Notes under the pieces: model-generated | Seen by the model: only the letters and a program-made list of their open reading frames with translations | Database searches by the model: none | Told to the model about the DNA's origin: nothing | Shown: in pieces, positions 17,211-26,666 of the stretch | How positions within the stretch are numbered: position 1 is the first letter of the stretch | Layout of the letters: the number at the start of each line of letters is the position of its first letter | Assembly: GCA_937876375.1 (NCBI GenBank) | Contig: CALEHY010000010.1 | Coordinates: 1 to 64,000, forward strand | Direction of reading: 5' to 3' | DNA: 64,000 nt | Source: an uncultured Clostridia bacterium | GTDB lineage: Bacteria > Bacillota > Clostridia > Oscillospirales > Acutalibacteraceae | Translations under genes and position numbers: made by a program

Positions 17211-18125
17211 ATGGGTAAGCCATTAATTAGTCTAATAGCGCCTTGTTACAACATTTCAGGTGTATGTGACAAGTTCTTTGAATCATTATTATCGCAAACA
17301 TATACAAATATTGAATTGATAATAGTTAATGACGGATCAACGGATGAAACTGAGAAAAAAGTTCTGTCCTATAAAGAAGCACTTGAGGCTGTTGGATATA
17401 CATTCAAATATATTTATCAAGAAAATAAGGGGCTTGGTGGAGCTGTTAATACTGGTTTAAAGCATGTTGATGGAGAATTTCTCTGCTGGGCCGATCCTGA
17501 TGATTATTTTGAAAATAATTCATTTGAACTTCGCTTGAATTATATGCTTGAACATCCAAATTGTGCGATTGTTTCAAGCGATGCATATACGGTTAATGGT
17601 GATAATAAGAAACTATTAAGCATTTCGTTTCCACATACTAAGGAACCAAAACAGTTTGATTGGCTTTTAAAAAAGGAATCAATGTTCTGTTCTGGATGTC
17701 ACATGATTAGAATGTCTTGTTTTGATAAGGTTAATCCTAAAAGAGATATTTACGAATATAGACGTGGACAAAATTGGCAATTATTGTTACCTATTTATTA
17801 TGAATATGATAGAGATTTTTTAGAGATTCCTTTGTATAATTATGTTGTTTACGATAACAGTATGTCACATATAAAGGAAACATATGAACAAAAAGTTCAG
17901 AGAAATAATGAGCATAAAACAGTAATTCTTGAAACACTTAAAAGAATGAAACTTGAAGATGAAGCATTACTTTCAAAAATTGAATGTATCTATGAAAGAA
18001 TTAATTTGGGTTATGCGTACACGGCAAAGAAAAAGGATGATTACAAAAAATGTTATAAAAAACTTAAAGGTTTAAAAAATACATCCTTTAAGGATTTTGT
18101 GAAGTTATTAATTGTATCTATATAG
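17211..18125 (+). CDS. Glycosyltransferase family 2
   Basis: A 304-residue GT2 enzyme. It shows LISLIAPCYNISGVCDKFFE and LLSQTYTNIELIIVNDGSTD (UDP binding), NKGLGGAVNTGLKHVDGEF, and the metal-binding ADPDDYF (D-x-D type). The C-terminal half is basic and Lys-rich. It starts 6 bases after the fusion gene stop, behind AGAGGTAG, and precedes the flippase. It would extend the lipid-linked unit on the cytoplasmic side; donor not deducible. Confidence 0.88.
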   Translation: MGKPLISLIAPCYNISGVCDKFFESLLSQTYTNIELIIVNDGSTDETEKKVLSYKEALEAVGYTFKYIYQENKGLGGAVNTGLKHVDGEFLCWADPDDYFENNSFELRLNYMLEHPNCAIVSSDAYTVNGDNKKLLSISFPHTKEPKQFDWLLKKESMFCSGCHMIRMSCFDKVNPKRDIYEYRRGQNWQLLLPIYYEYDRDFLEIPLYNYVVYDNSMSHIKETYEQKVQRNNEHKTVILETLKRMKLEDEALLSKIECIYERINLGYAYTAKKKDDYKKCYKKLKGLKNTSFKDFVKLLIVSI

Positions 18126-18149
18126 ATTACAGGAGATTTGCAAAATAAT

Positions 18150-19700
18150 ATGAGTGAAAACAAAACAAAAAAAACAAGAACCGAAATGGCTTCCAAAAAC
18201 ATAATATGGGCATATGCAAATACTGTTGTAACAACAATTCTTAAGTTTGCTTGTAGATGGGCTTTTATTCATACTATTGGTGTTACTTTCTTAGGAATAA
18301 GTGGCTTGTATACTAATATATTAAGTGTACTATCATTAACTGAACTGGGAATAAATAGTGCTATGAACTATAATCTATACAAACCAGTTGCAGAAGGTGA
18401 CATTGAAAAAATAAAATCTTTGATGAAGGTTTATAAAAATGCCTATAGAATTATTGCAATTGTTATCTCTGTAATAGGATTAGCGATTGTGCCATTTTTA
18501 AAATACCTTATTAAAGGTGCTGATGATGTTGAACATCTCACCTTATACTACTTATTATATTTGTTTAACACAGTTAGTTCGTATTTCGTTTCATATAAGT
18601 ATTCCTTAAACAATGCAGAACAAAAAGGATATATTGTAAATAATATTGTTACGGTTTCAAATATTATAATGACAATTTTACAAATAATTGCTTTATTTGT
18701 ATTTAAATCGTTTTTATCTTACATCATCATTCAAGTTGTTTGTTTATTGATTCAAAAAATATATGCTGCAGTTTATTTAAATAAAGAGTATCCATATTTA
18801 AAGGATAAAAATGTTGAACCATTAGGTAAAGATGTTAAAAAAAGCCTTTTTGTTCATGTAAAAAGCATAATGGTTCATAAGCTTGGAGAAGTTGCAGTGA
18901 ATCAAACTGATAACATTATTATTTCTGCATTTATAAATGTTACAACAGTTGGATTAATTGCTAATTATACTTTGGTAACATCAACAGTTGATACATTCCT
19001 GAATATAATGTTTAACAATATTACAGGAAGCTTAGGTAATCTGTGTGCTACAGCAGATAAGGAACGTCAATATTTTGTTTACAAAGTATATGATTTTGTT
19101 GATTATTGGTTGTATGGATTTGCAGCAATTGCATATTTATCTCTAATTCAACCATTTACTGCTTTAATGTGGGGTTCAGAATTTGTTTTAGATAATAAGG
19201 TAATTTTGTTAATAATTATTAATACTTACATTGTTGGACAAAGAATACCACTTAACAATATGAAAATGGCTGGAGGAGCTTTTGTAAAAGACAGATACTT
19301 ACCCGCTCTTCAAGCTGTTCTAAACTTAGGAATATCTATTGTATTAGCCAAGCAAATCGGTCTTATTGGCGTTTATATTGGAACAATTGTTTCTGGTACA
19401 ATTCCTACATTTATCCGTCCACTTTTAACATATAAGCAGTTATTCGATAGAAAAGCATTTGAATTTTATGTAATATTTTTTAAACATGCACTTGAAATTG
19501 CAATTATTGGTGCTCTCAATTGGTTTATCACAAACAAAATAATGAGTAATTTAAATATTTTGACTTTTGGAATGGCAATTATCGTAACGGCAATTCTGCC
19601 AAATGTGTTGCTTGTTCTTGTTAACATTAGGAGCCAAGAATTGAAATATGTTAAGAATATGATTATAAATATTATTAATAAACGTTTAAGGAGAAAATAA
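18150..19700 (+). CDS. Oligosaccharide flippase (Wzx-like)
   Basis: A 516-residue polytopic membrane protein of the MATE/MOP flippase fold (polysaccharide synthase type), with about 12-14 hydrophobic segments. The N-terminal block WAYANTVVTTILKFACRWAF is followed by TFLGISGLYTNILSVLSLTE, the typical start of Firmicute Wzx proteins. It should move the finished lipid-linked repeat to the outside. ATG 18150 is preferred to the TTG at 18138, which sits almost on the AGGAGA at 18131-18136. It directly precedes the rfbA gene, 2 bases away. Confidence 0.88.
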   Translation: MSENKTKKTRTEMASKNIIWAYANTVVTTILKFACRWAFIHTIGVTFLGISGLYTNILSVLSLTELGINSAMNYNLYKPVAEGDIEKIKSLMKVYKNAYRIIAIVISVIGLAIVPFLKYLIKGADDVEHLTLYYLLYLFNTVSSYFVSYKYSLNNAEQKGYIVNNIVTVSNIIMTILQIIALFVFKSFLSYIIIQVVCLLIQKIYAAVYLNKEYPYLKDKNVEPLGKDVKKSLFVHVKSIMVHKLGEVAVNQTDNIIISAFINVTTVGLIANYTLVTSTVDTFLNIMFNNITGSLGNLCATADKERQYFVYKVYDFVDYWLYGFAAIAYLSLIQPFTALMWGSEFVLDNKVILLIIINTYIVGQRIPLNNMKMAGGAFVKDRYLPALQAVLNLGISIVLAKQIGLIGVYIGTIVSGTIPTFIRPLLTYKQLFDRKAFEFYVIFFKHALEIAIIGALNWFITNKIMSNLNILTFGMAIIVTAILPNVLLVLVNIRSQELKYVKNMIINIINKRLRRK

Positions 19701-19702
19701 TT

Positions 19703-20602
19703 ATGAAAGGTATCATTCTTGCGGGTGGTAGTGGAACTAGGCTCTACCCACTAACAATGGTAACTTCAAAGCAGTTGTTGCCAATATATGATAAACCAAT
19801 GATTTATTATCCATTAAGCACTCTTATGCTTGCTGGCATTGATGACATTCTTATTATTTCAACACCAACTGATTTGCCAAACTTTGAGCGACTTCTTGGT
19901 GATGGTAGTCAGTATGGGATTAAGCTTAGCTATAAGGTTCAACCATCTCCGGATGGACTTGCTCAAGCATTTATTCTTGGCGAGGAATTTATTGGCGATG
20001 ATTGCTGTGCTATGGTGCTTGGCGATAACATCTTCTATGGTGCTGGATTTGGTGGAATTCTTCAAGAAGCAAAGAAGAATGCTGAAGAATTCCATAGAGC
20101 AACAGTTTTTGGCTATCATGTTGATGATCCAGAGCGTTTTGGTATTGTAGAATTTGATAAAACTGGCAAGGTTCTTTCTGTTGAAGAAAAACCAGAAAAA
20201 CCAAAGTCAAATTGGGCAATTACTGGTTTATATTTCTACGATAATCGTTGTGTGGAATATGCAAAGGCTCAAAAACCATCTGCTCGTGGAGAGCTTGAAA
20301 TTACAGATCTTAATAGAGTATATCTTGATAACGGAGAACTTGATGTTAAACTCCTTGGTAGAGGATTTGCTTGGCTCGATACGGGTACAATGGAAAGCCT
20401 TATTGATGCTGCTGACTTCGTTCAAACAGTACAAAAGCAACAGGGCATTCGTATTTCTGCACCAGAGGAAATTGCATACAGAATGGGTATGATTGATAAA
20501 GCTAAACTTATCGAATCTGCTGAAAAATATGGAAAATCCGACTATGGTAAGTATTTAAAGAAAATTGCTGAAAATGATGACATGGAGGTATTAGGAATAT
20601 GA
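19703..20602 (+). CDS. rfbA: Glucose-1-phosphate thymidylyltransferase
   Basis: A 299-residue RmlA/RfbA enzyme that makes dTDP-glucose from dTTP and glucose-1-phosphate. The nucleotide-binding N-terminus ILAGGSGTRLYPLTMVTSKQ, LLPIYDKPMIYYPLSTLMLA, DNIFYGAGF and WLDTGTMESLIDA are all characteristic, and the length is standard. It overlaps the next gene by 4 bases and forms the dTDP-sugar arm of this cluster with rfbB and, 4.4 kb downstream, rfbC. Confidence 0.96.
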   Translation: MKGIILAGGSGTRLYPLTMVTSKQLLPIYDKPMIYYPLSTLMLAGIDDILIISTPTDLPNFERLLGDGSQYGIKLSYKVQPSPDGLAQAFILGEEFIGDDCCAMVLGDNIFYGAGFGGILQEAKKNAEEFHRATVFGYHVDDPERFGIVEFDKTGKVLSVEEKPEKPKSNWAITGLYFYDNRCVEYAKAQKPSARGELEITDLNRVYLDNGELDVKLLGRGFAWLDTGTMESLIDAADFVQTVQKQQGIRISAPEEIAYRMGMIDKAKLIESAEKYGKSDYGKYLKKIAENDDMEVLGI

Positions 20603-21618
20603 CAATTATAGTAACAGGTGGAGCTGGTTTCATTGGTTCAAACTTCGTGTTCCATATGTTAAAGGAGCACCCTGATTATAGAATTATTTGCTTGGACAAG
20701 CTTACATATGCTGGCAATCTCAGCACTCTTGCACCAGTAATGGACAATGAGAACTTTAGATTTGTAAAGGCTGACATCTGCGATAGAGAAGCAGTAGAGA
20801 AGCTATTTGAGGAAGAGCATCCAGATATCGTTGTAAACTTTGCAGCTGAGTCACATGTTGATCGCTCTATTGAAGACCCAGGCATCTTCCTAAAGACAAA
20901 TATTCTTGGTACACAAACACTTATGGATGCTTGTCGTAAGTATGGTATTCAAAGATACCACCAAGTTTCAACTGATGAGGTTTATGGCGATTTACCACTT
21001 GATAGACCTGACCTATTCTTCACAGAAGAAACACCAATTCACACATCTTCCCCATACAGCTCATCAAAGGCTGGTGCAGACCTTCTTGTTCTTGCATACC
21101 ACAGAACATTCGGACTCCCTGTAACTATCAGCAGATGTTCAAACAACTATGGTCCATATCACTTCCCAGAGAAGCTTATCCCACTTATGATTGCTAACGC
21201 TCTCAACGATAAACCACTTCCTGTTTATGGCGAAGGACTCAATGTTCGTGACTGGTTATATGTAGAGGATCACTGCAAGGCTATCGATCTTATCATTCAT
21301 AATGGCAGAGTTGGTGAGGTTTACAACATCGGTGGTCACAACGAAATGAAGAATATCGACATTGTTAAGCTCATTTGTAAGGAGCTTGGCAAAAGTGAAG
21401 ATTTAATCACATATGTTGCAGATAGAAAGGGCCACGATATGCGTTATGCTATCGACCCAACAAAGATTCATGGCGAGCTTGGTTGGCTTCCTGAAACAAT
21501 GTTTGCAGATGGTATTAAAAAGACAATTGCTTGGTATCTTGATAATAAAGAATGGTGGGAAACTATCATTTCTGGTGAATATCAAAATTACTATGAGCAA
21601 ATGTATGGTAATAGATAA
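20599..21618 (+). CDS. rfbB: dTDP-glucose 4,6-dehydratase
   Basis: A 339-residue RmlB/RfbB protein converting dTDP-glucose to dTDP-4-keto-6-deoxyglucose. It shows TGGAGFIGSNFVFHMLKEHP, the catalytic HQVSTDEVYGDLP segment (Thr-Asp-Glu triad), SPYSSSKAGADLL (Tyr-x3-Lys) and RCSNNYGPYHFPEKLIPLMI. Length and order are standard. Its start overlaps the rfbA stop. The next gene, with the repeat tract, begins 24 bases after its stop and should be on the same transcript. Confidence 0.96.
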   Translation: MTIIVTGGAGFIGSNFVFHMLKEHPDYRIICLDKLTYAGNLSTLAPVMDNENFRFVKADICDREAVEKLFEEEHPDIVVNFAAESHVDRSIEDPGIFLKTNILGTQTLMDACRKYGIQRYHQVSTDEVYGDLPLDRPDLFFTEETPIHTSSPYSSSKAGADLLVLAYHRTFGLPVTISRCSNNYGPYHFPEKLIPLMIANALNDKPLPVYGEGLNVRDWLYVEDHCKAIDLIIHNGRVGEVYNIGGHNEMKNIDIVKLICKELGKSEDLITYVADRKGHDMRYAIDPTKIHGELGWLPETMFADGIKKTIAWYLDNKEWWETIISGEYQNYYEQMYGNR

Positions 21619-21646
21619 ATAACTATTGACAAGGAAACAAAAATGA

Positions 21647-22804
<1,158 letters not shown>

Positions 22805-22808
22805 TATA

Positions 22809-22843
22809 CTTTTTCAAGTTATTAATTCACGTTTGAAAAAGAT
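22809..22843. other. Inverted repeat between acyltransferase and next gene
   Basis: A CTTTTTCAA arm and a TTGAAAAAG arm are separated by about 16 bases. There is no U-tract, so it is at most a weak attenuator or RNA stability element in an otherwise empty 80-base gap. Confidence 0.35.
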
Positions 22844-22884
22844 AAAATAATACAAATAAATTTTAATCGGATAGGAATTAAATT

Positions 22885-23886
22885 ATGGGTTTTAATCTTG
22901 ATACTAATTATAATTATGTGTTTTTTAACACATCTGGCGATTATTTTGAACCAGAATTTAAACCATTAAAAAAATATTCTAATGTAAGAATTTATGATTA
23001 TGCTTTTTGTTCAAATAGAATTTTACAAAAAATATTTTTTTTACATTGGTCAAACAAATTAAATAGAATAATTCATCTCCCATTTAAATCAATTTGGTAT
23101 AATTTAATATGCAACCAATCTTTTAATGATAATAAACCAATATGCTTTGTTTCATTAGGAGGAAAATATTTTAATGATGATCCTAATTTAATAAAGCATA
23201 TAAAAAAAATAAATCCAAACAACAAATGTGTAATCTATTGTTCAGATTTGATATCTAAAAAAAATTGGGATATTTCAAAGGTAAAGAATCATTGTGACTT
23301 CATTATGACATTTGATGAGGGCGAGGCAAAACAATATGATATATTACATTACCCAGCCTTAGGATATGGAGCAATAATAGATATTGTCGAATCAAAAAGT
23401 TTTAAAAATGATGTTTATTTTTTGGGGTTTGCAAAAGATAGGTTAGATGATATTCATTATACGTATAAAGTATTAAAAAATAATGGTTTTAGATGTAAGT
23501 TTATTATATGCGGGACGTCGCCAGAAGATAGATTGGTGGATGATGGGTTATATTATCAAAAACCTATTTCTTATAGAGAGAATTTGAAAAATGTAAATGA
23601 AAGCAAATGTGTATTGGAACTAATCCAAGGAGGAGGAACATCTTTAACATTAAGAACACAGGAAGCACAAGTTTATAAAAGAAAATTGTTAACAAATAAT
23701 ATTAATCTGTTTAATCAAACATATTACGATGAAAAAAACATGAGCGTTTTTTCAAATGCTAACAATATTGATTTTGATTTTTTAAGGTCAGAAATAGATT
23801 ATGACACATTTTATAAAAACTATTTATTTGAACCTGAGAAAATAATAGAATATTTAGAAGAAAAGTTGGAGGATATTTATGAGTGA
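22885..23886 (+). CDS. Unassigned capsule-cluster protein, possibly a glycosyltransferase
   Basis: A 333-residue soluble protein that I cannot place firmly. Position between an acyltransferase and a GT2 gene, and a C-terminal region YRENLKNVNESKCVLELIQG followed by GGTSLTLRTQEAQVYKRKLL, are reminiscent of GT-B donor domains, in which a late Glu-rich helix binds the nucleotide sugar. No signal peptide or membrane segment is evident. The gene is very A+T-rich with many ATA and AAA codons, unlike rfbA/rfbB, consistent with recent acquisition. RBS is TAGGAAT. It overlaps the next start by 8 bases. Confidence 0.55.
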   Translation: MGFNLDTNYNYVFFNTSGDYFEPEFKPLKKYSNVRIYDYAFCSNRILQKIFFLHWSNKLNRIIHLPFKSIWYNLICNQSFNDNKPICFVSLGGKYFNDDPNLIKHIKKINPNNKCVIYCSDLISKKNWDISKVKNHCDFIMTFDEGEAKQYDILHYPALGYGAIIDIVESKSFKNDVYFLGFAKDRLDDIHYTYKVLKNNGFRCKFIICGTSPEDRLVDDGLYYQKPISYRENLKNVNESKCVLELIQGGGTSLTLRTQEAQVYKRKLLTNNINLFNQTYYDEKNMSVFSNANNIDFDFLRSEIDYDTFYKNYLFEPEKIIEYLEEKLEDIYE

Positions 23887-24844
23887 TGGACCATTAATTT
23901 CGGTTATTATCCCCGTTTATAATACTGGAAAGTATCTGTATAAATGTATTGATTCTGTTTTGAATCAAACATATTCAAATTTACAGATTATTATTGTTGA
24001 CGATGGTTCAACAGATGATAGTCCAAATGTTTGTGACGAATATGCACAAATAGATAATAGAATTATAGTGATTCATAAGCAAAATGAAGGTGTATCAATT
24101 GCCAGAAATACAGGGATAAATATAGCTACAGGCGATTATTTCTATTTCCCTGATAGTGATGATTATATAGAGTTGGATACATTTGAATATTTATTACGGT
24201 TGGTAAAGTTGCATCAATGTGACATAATTAGTTTTGAATATTTTATTACTTATACCGATCATGAATTGATACATAGTTGCGACCAAGAATTATATGGTCT
24301 ATTTGATAGAGCAAAGTCACAAAAAGCTGTCATTGAAGGAATACCATTTGCTTGGAATAGGTTTTATTCCAAAAAGGCAGTAGATGGAGTCCGCTTTCGA
24401 GATAACATTTTTAGAGGAGAGGATTCATTATATGTTCATGAGTGCATTGAACAAATTGATTCTATGTGGTTTGACAAGCGTCCATTATATCACTATGTAC
24501 AATCAAGAGAAAGTGCGTGTAGAGGAAAGTTTAGAACAGTACAGTTGACTGGTTTAATGCTATATGATGAATATAGAAGAATATTTGAAATAAAATATCC
24601 AGAGTTGTGGAACTGTTTTAGAAAGGACATATTACATTTATATATTACTTTGTATTATGATATGTATGCTGATGATGTTAACTATTTAAGTGAAATGATA
24701 AATGTTTATGAAATTTTTCAAACTCAATATAAAGAAATAAAAAATAGTTCTTTAATGTCAAAAAAAGAAAAAATTAAATTTTTATTTTTTGACATTAGTC
24801 CAAATTTGTTTTGTAAAATACACAAATTAATTCATAAATTATAA
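23879..24844 (+). CDS. Glycosyltransferase family 2
   Basis: A 321-residue GT2 enzyme of the EpsJ type. It has ISVIIPVYNTGKYLYKCIDS, VLNQTYSNLQIIIVDDGSTD, NEGVSIARNTGINIATGDYF and the D-x-D metal site in FPDSDDYIE. The C-terminal half carries FRGEDSLYVHECIEQ, with the conserved ED pair acting as catalytic base region in this subgroup. The start overlaps the preceding gene by 8 bases with GGAGG upstream, so translation is coupled. It is A+T-rich like its neighbour. Confidence 0.88.
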   Translation: MSDGPLISVIIPVYNTGKYLYKCIDSVLNQTYSNLQIIIVDDGSTDDSPNVCDEYAQIDNRIIVIHKQNEGVSIARNTGINIATGDYFYFPDSDDYIELDTFEYLLRLVKLHQCDIISFEYFITYTDHELIHSCDQELYGLFDRAKSQKAVIEGIPFAWNRFYSKKAVDGVRFRDNIFRGEDSLYVHECIEQIDSMWFDKRPLYHYVQSRESACRGKFRTVQLTGLMLYDEYRRIFEIKYPELWNCFRKDILHLYITLYYDMYADDVNYLSEMINVYEIFQTQYKEIKNSSLMSKKEKIKFLFFDISPNLFCKIHKLIHKL

Positions 24845-24864
24845 TTTTTAAGGAGAATAAAATT

Positions 24865-25992
24865 ATGGCTATTCAAGTATTAAAACCAAAGTTTCATGTT
24901 GATGAGTGTTTAGACGCTGTTAAAGAGTGTCTTGAAATGGGTTGGACAGGTATGGGCTTCAAAACCGTTCAATTAGAGGATGAGTGGAAGAAGTATACTG
25001 GTCACAAGTTTGCGTACTATCTTAATTCAGATACAGTTGGACTTCATCTTGCTGTTCAGATTCTTAAGATGCGCAACGGTTGGGAAGATGGCGATGAAAT
25101 CATTTCAACACCTATTACATTCGTTTCCACAAACCATGCAATTATGTACGAAAACCTTCACGTAACATTTGCTGATGTTGATGAGCATCTTTGCCTTGAT
25201 CCAGAGGATGTTGAAAGAAAAATTACAGATAAGACAAGAGCAGTTATCTTTGTTGGATATGGTGGACGTGTCGGTCAGCTCGAGAAGATTATTGAAATTT
25301 GTAAGAAACATAACCTTAAGCTTATCCTTGATGCAGCTCATATGTCTGGCACAAGAATGAATGGCGTATTCCCAGGTACTCTTGATGGTATTGATGTTAC
25401 TGTTTATTCATATCAAGCAGTAAAGAACCTTGCTACTGGCGATAGTGGTATGATTTGCTGGAACGATGAGGAAGGCGATCAAATGTCACGTCAAATTGCT
25501 TGGCTTGGTATTAATAAAGATACATACGCACGTTCAAATAAGGGTACATATGCTTGGAAGTATGATGTTGATTATGTTGGCTATAAGTATAATGGTAATG
25601 CAATTATGGCTGCTATTGGTCTTGTTCAGCTTCAATATCTTGACGAGGAAAATGCTCGTCGTAGAGAAATAGTTGCAAAGTACACAGAAGGATTCAAGGA
25701 TAATGATAAGATTCGAATCATCCCAGCAAACTATGCTGATGAATGTTCTTATCATTTGTATGAGCTTGTAGTTCCTGATAGAGAGGATTTACTTCAAAAG
25801 CTTGCTGCAAAGGGAATCAACTGTGGCGTTCATTATAGAGACAACACAGAATATTCAATGTATAAGTATGCTAATGGCACATGTCCAAAGGCACACGAAA
25901 TTAGCCAACACCTTATCACAATGCCACTTCATATGTGGTTAACAGATGAAGATGTTGATTTAATTATTAAAGAAGTAAATGCTAATGTTTAG
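24865..25992 (+). CDS. DegT/DnrJ/EryC1/StrS-family sugar aminotransferase
   Basis: A 375-residue PLP-dependent aminotransferase of the sugar-modifying class. Family blocks are GWTGMGFKTVQLEDEW, DEIISTPITFVSTNHAI, LILDAAHMSGTRM (the PLP-contacting Asp) and SYQAVKNLATGDSGM with the Schiff-base Lys. It probably transaminates a keto-sugar nucleotide. It lies between the rfbB and rfbC genes with no rfbD visible in the window, so dTDP-4-keto-6-deoxy sugars are the natural candidate substrates. UDP-4-keto sugars from the PglF-like enzyme downstream are an alternative. AAGGAG precedes the ATG. Confidence 0.88.
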   Translation: MAIQVLKPKFHVDECLDAVKECLEMGWTGMGFKTVQLEDEWKKYTGHKFAYYLNSDTVGLHLAVQILKMRNGWEDGDEIISTPITFVSTNHAIMYENLHVTFADVDEHLCLDPEDVERKITDKTRAVIFVGYGGRVGQLEKIIEICKKHNLKLILDAAHMSGTRMNGVFPGTLDGIDVTVYSYQAVKNLATGDSGMICWNDEEGDQMSRQIAWLGINKDTYARSNKGTYAWKYDVDYVGYKYNGNAIMAAIGLVQLQYLDEENARRREIVAKYTEGFKDNDKIRIIPANYADECSYHLYELVVPDREDLLQKLAAKGINCGVHYRDNTEYSMYKYANGTCPKAHEISQHLITMPLHMWLTDEDVDLIIKEVNANV

Positions 25993-26006
25993 TATTGGAG
26001 TATATA

Positions 26007-26549
26007 ATGGGGAAAATCATAGTTGAAAAGAATGTAGGTGGAATTGAAGGACTTTGCGTTATCACTCCAACAGTGTTTGGTGATAATAGAGGTTACTTTA
26101 TGGAAACCTATAATGAAAATGATATGAAGGAAGCTGGAATTGATATTAAGTTTGTTCAGGACAATCAATCTGCTTCAACAAAGGGCGTTCTCCGTGGACT
26201 TCATAGACAAATGAAATATTCTCAATCAAAACTTGTTAGAGTTATTAAAGGTTCTGTATATGATGTTGCTGTTGATATGAGAGAGGGTAGCCCAACATAT
26301 TTAAAGTGGTATGGTATTGAACTTACAGAAGAAAATAAAAAACAATTTCTTATTCCTAAGGGATTTGCTCATGGCTTCCTTGTACTCAGCGATTATGCCG
26401 AGTTTTGTTATAAGGTTGATGATTTCTTTCATCCAAATGATGAGGCTGGTATTCCATATAACGATCCAACTATTGGTGTCGAATGGCCTATTCCAGAAGG
26501 TATGGAACTTAATCTTTCAGAAAAAGATAAGAGTTGGAAAAATCTTTAA
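26007..26549 (+). CDS. rfbC: dTDP-4-dehydrorhamnose 3,5-epimerase
   Basis: A 180-residue cupin-fold RmlC/RfbC protein that epimerises dTDP-4-keto-6-deoxyglucose at C3 and C5. Signature residues appear in FGDNRGYFMETYNENDM, GVLRGLHRQ (catalytic His), VRVIKGSVYDVAVDMREGSP and IPKGFAHGFLVLSDYAEFCY. The ATG at 26007 with TGGAG at 25996-26000 is preferred over an in-frame TTG at 25995. No rfbD (reductase) is present in the window, leaving the product as a keto sugar unless rfbD is elsewhere or the aminotransferase uses it. Confidence 0.94.
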   Translation: MGKIIVEKNVGGIEGLCVITPTVFGDNRGYFMETYNENDMKEAGIDIKFVQDNQSASTKGVLRGLHRQMKYSQSKLVRVIKGSVYDVAVDMREGSPTYLKWYGIELTEENKKQFLIPKGFAHGFLVLSDYAEFCYKVDDFFHPNDEAGIPYNDPTIGVEWPIPEGMELNLSEKDKSWKNL

Positions 26550-26606
26550 TATTAACATTTAATTTGTTATATTAAATAGAAAAATGTACCATAATAGTGT
26601 ATTCGA

Positions 26607-26635
26607 TTGACATATAAATAACTTTATAATATTAT
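26607..26635 (+). promoter_or_regulatory. Internal promoter before the PglF/CapD-like gene
   Basis: TTGACA (26607-26612), 17 bases, TATTAT (26630-26635), about 30 bases before the ATG at 26667. A TATAAT at 26625 is only 12 bases from the -35 and is less likely the -10. The gene may be transcribed apart from the long cluster. Confidence 0.7.
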
Positions 26636-26666
26636 TTATACACTATAATAATTTGTAGGGGAAAAG

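Noticed and set aside
26607..26630. Promoters with TTGACA and TATAAT only 12 bases apart (also near 40785 and 57757)
   Set aside because: Too short for SigA; at the first two sites a second hexamer gives the normal 17-base spacing, and at 57757 I could not settle on a -10.
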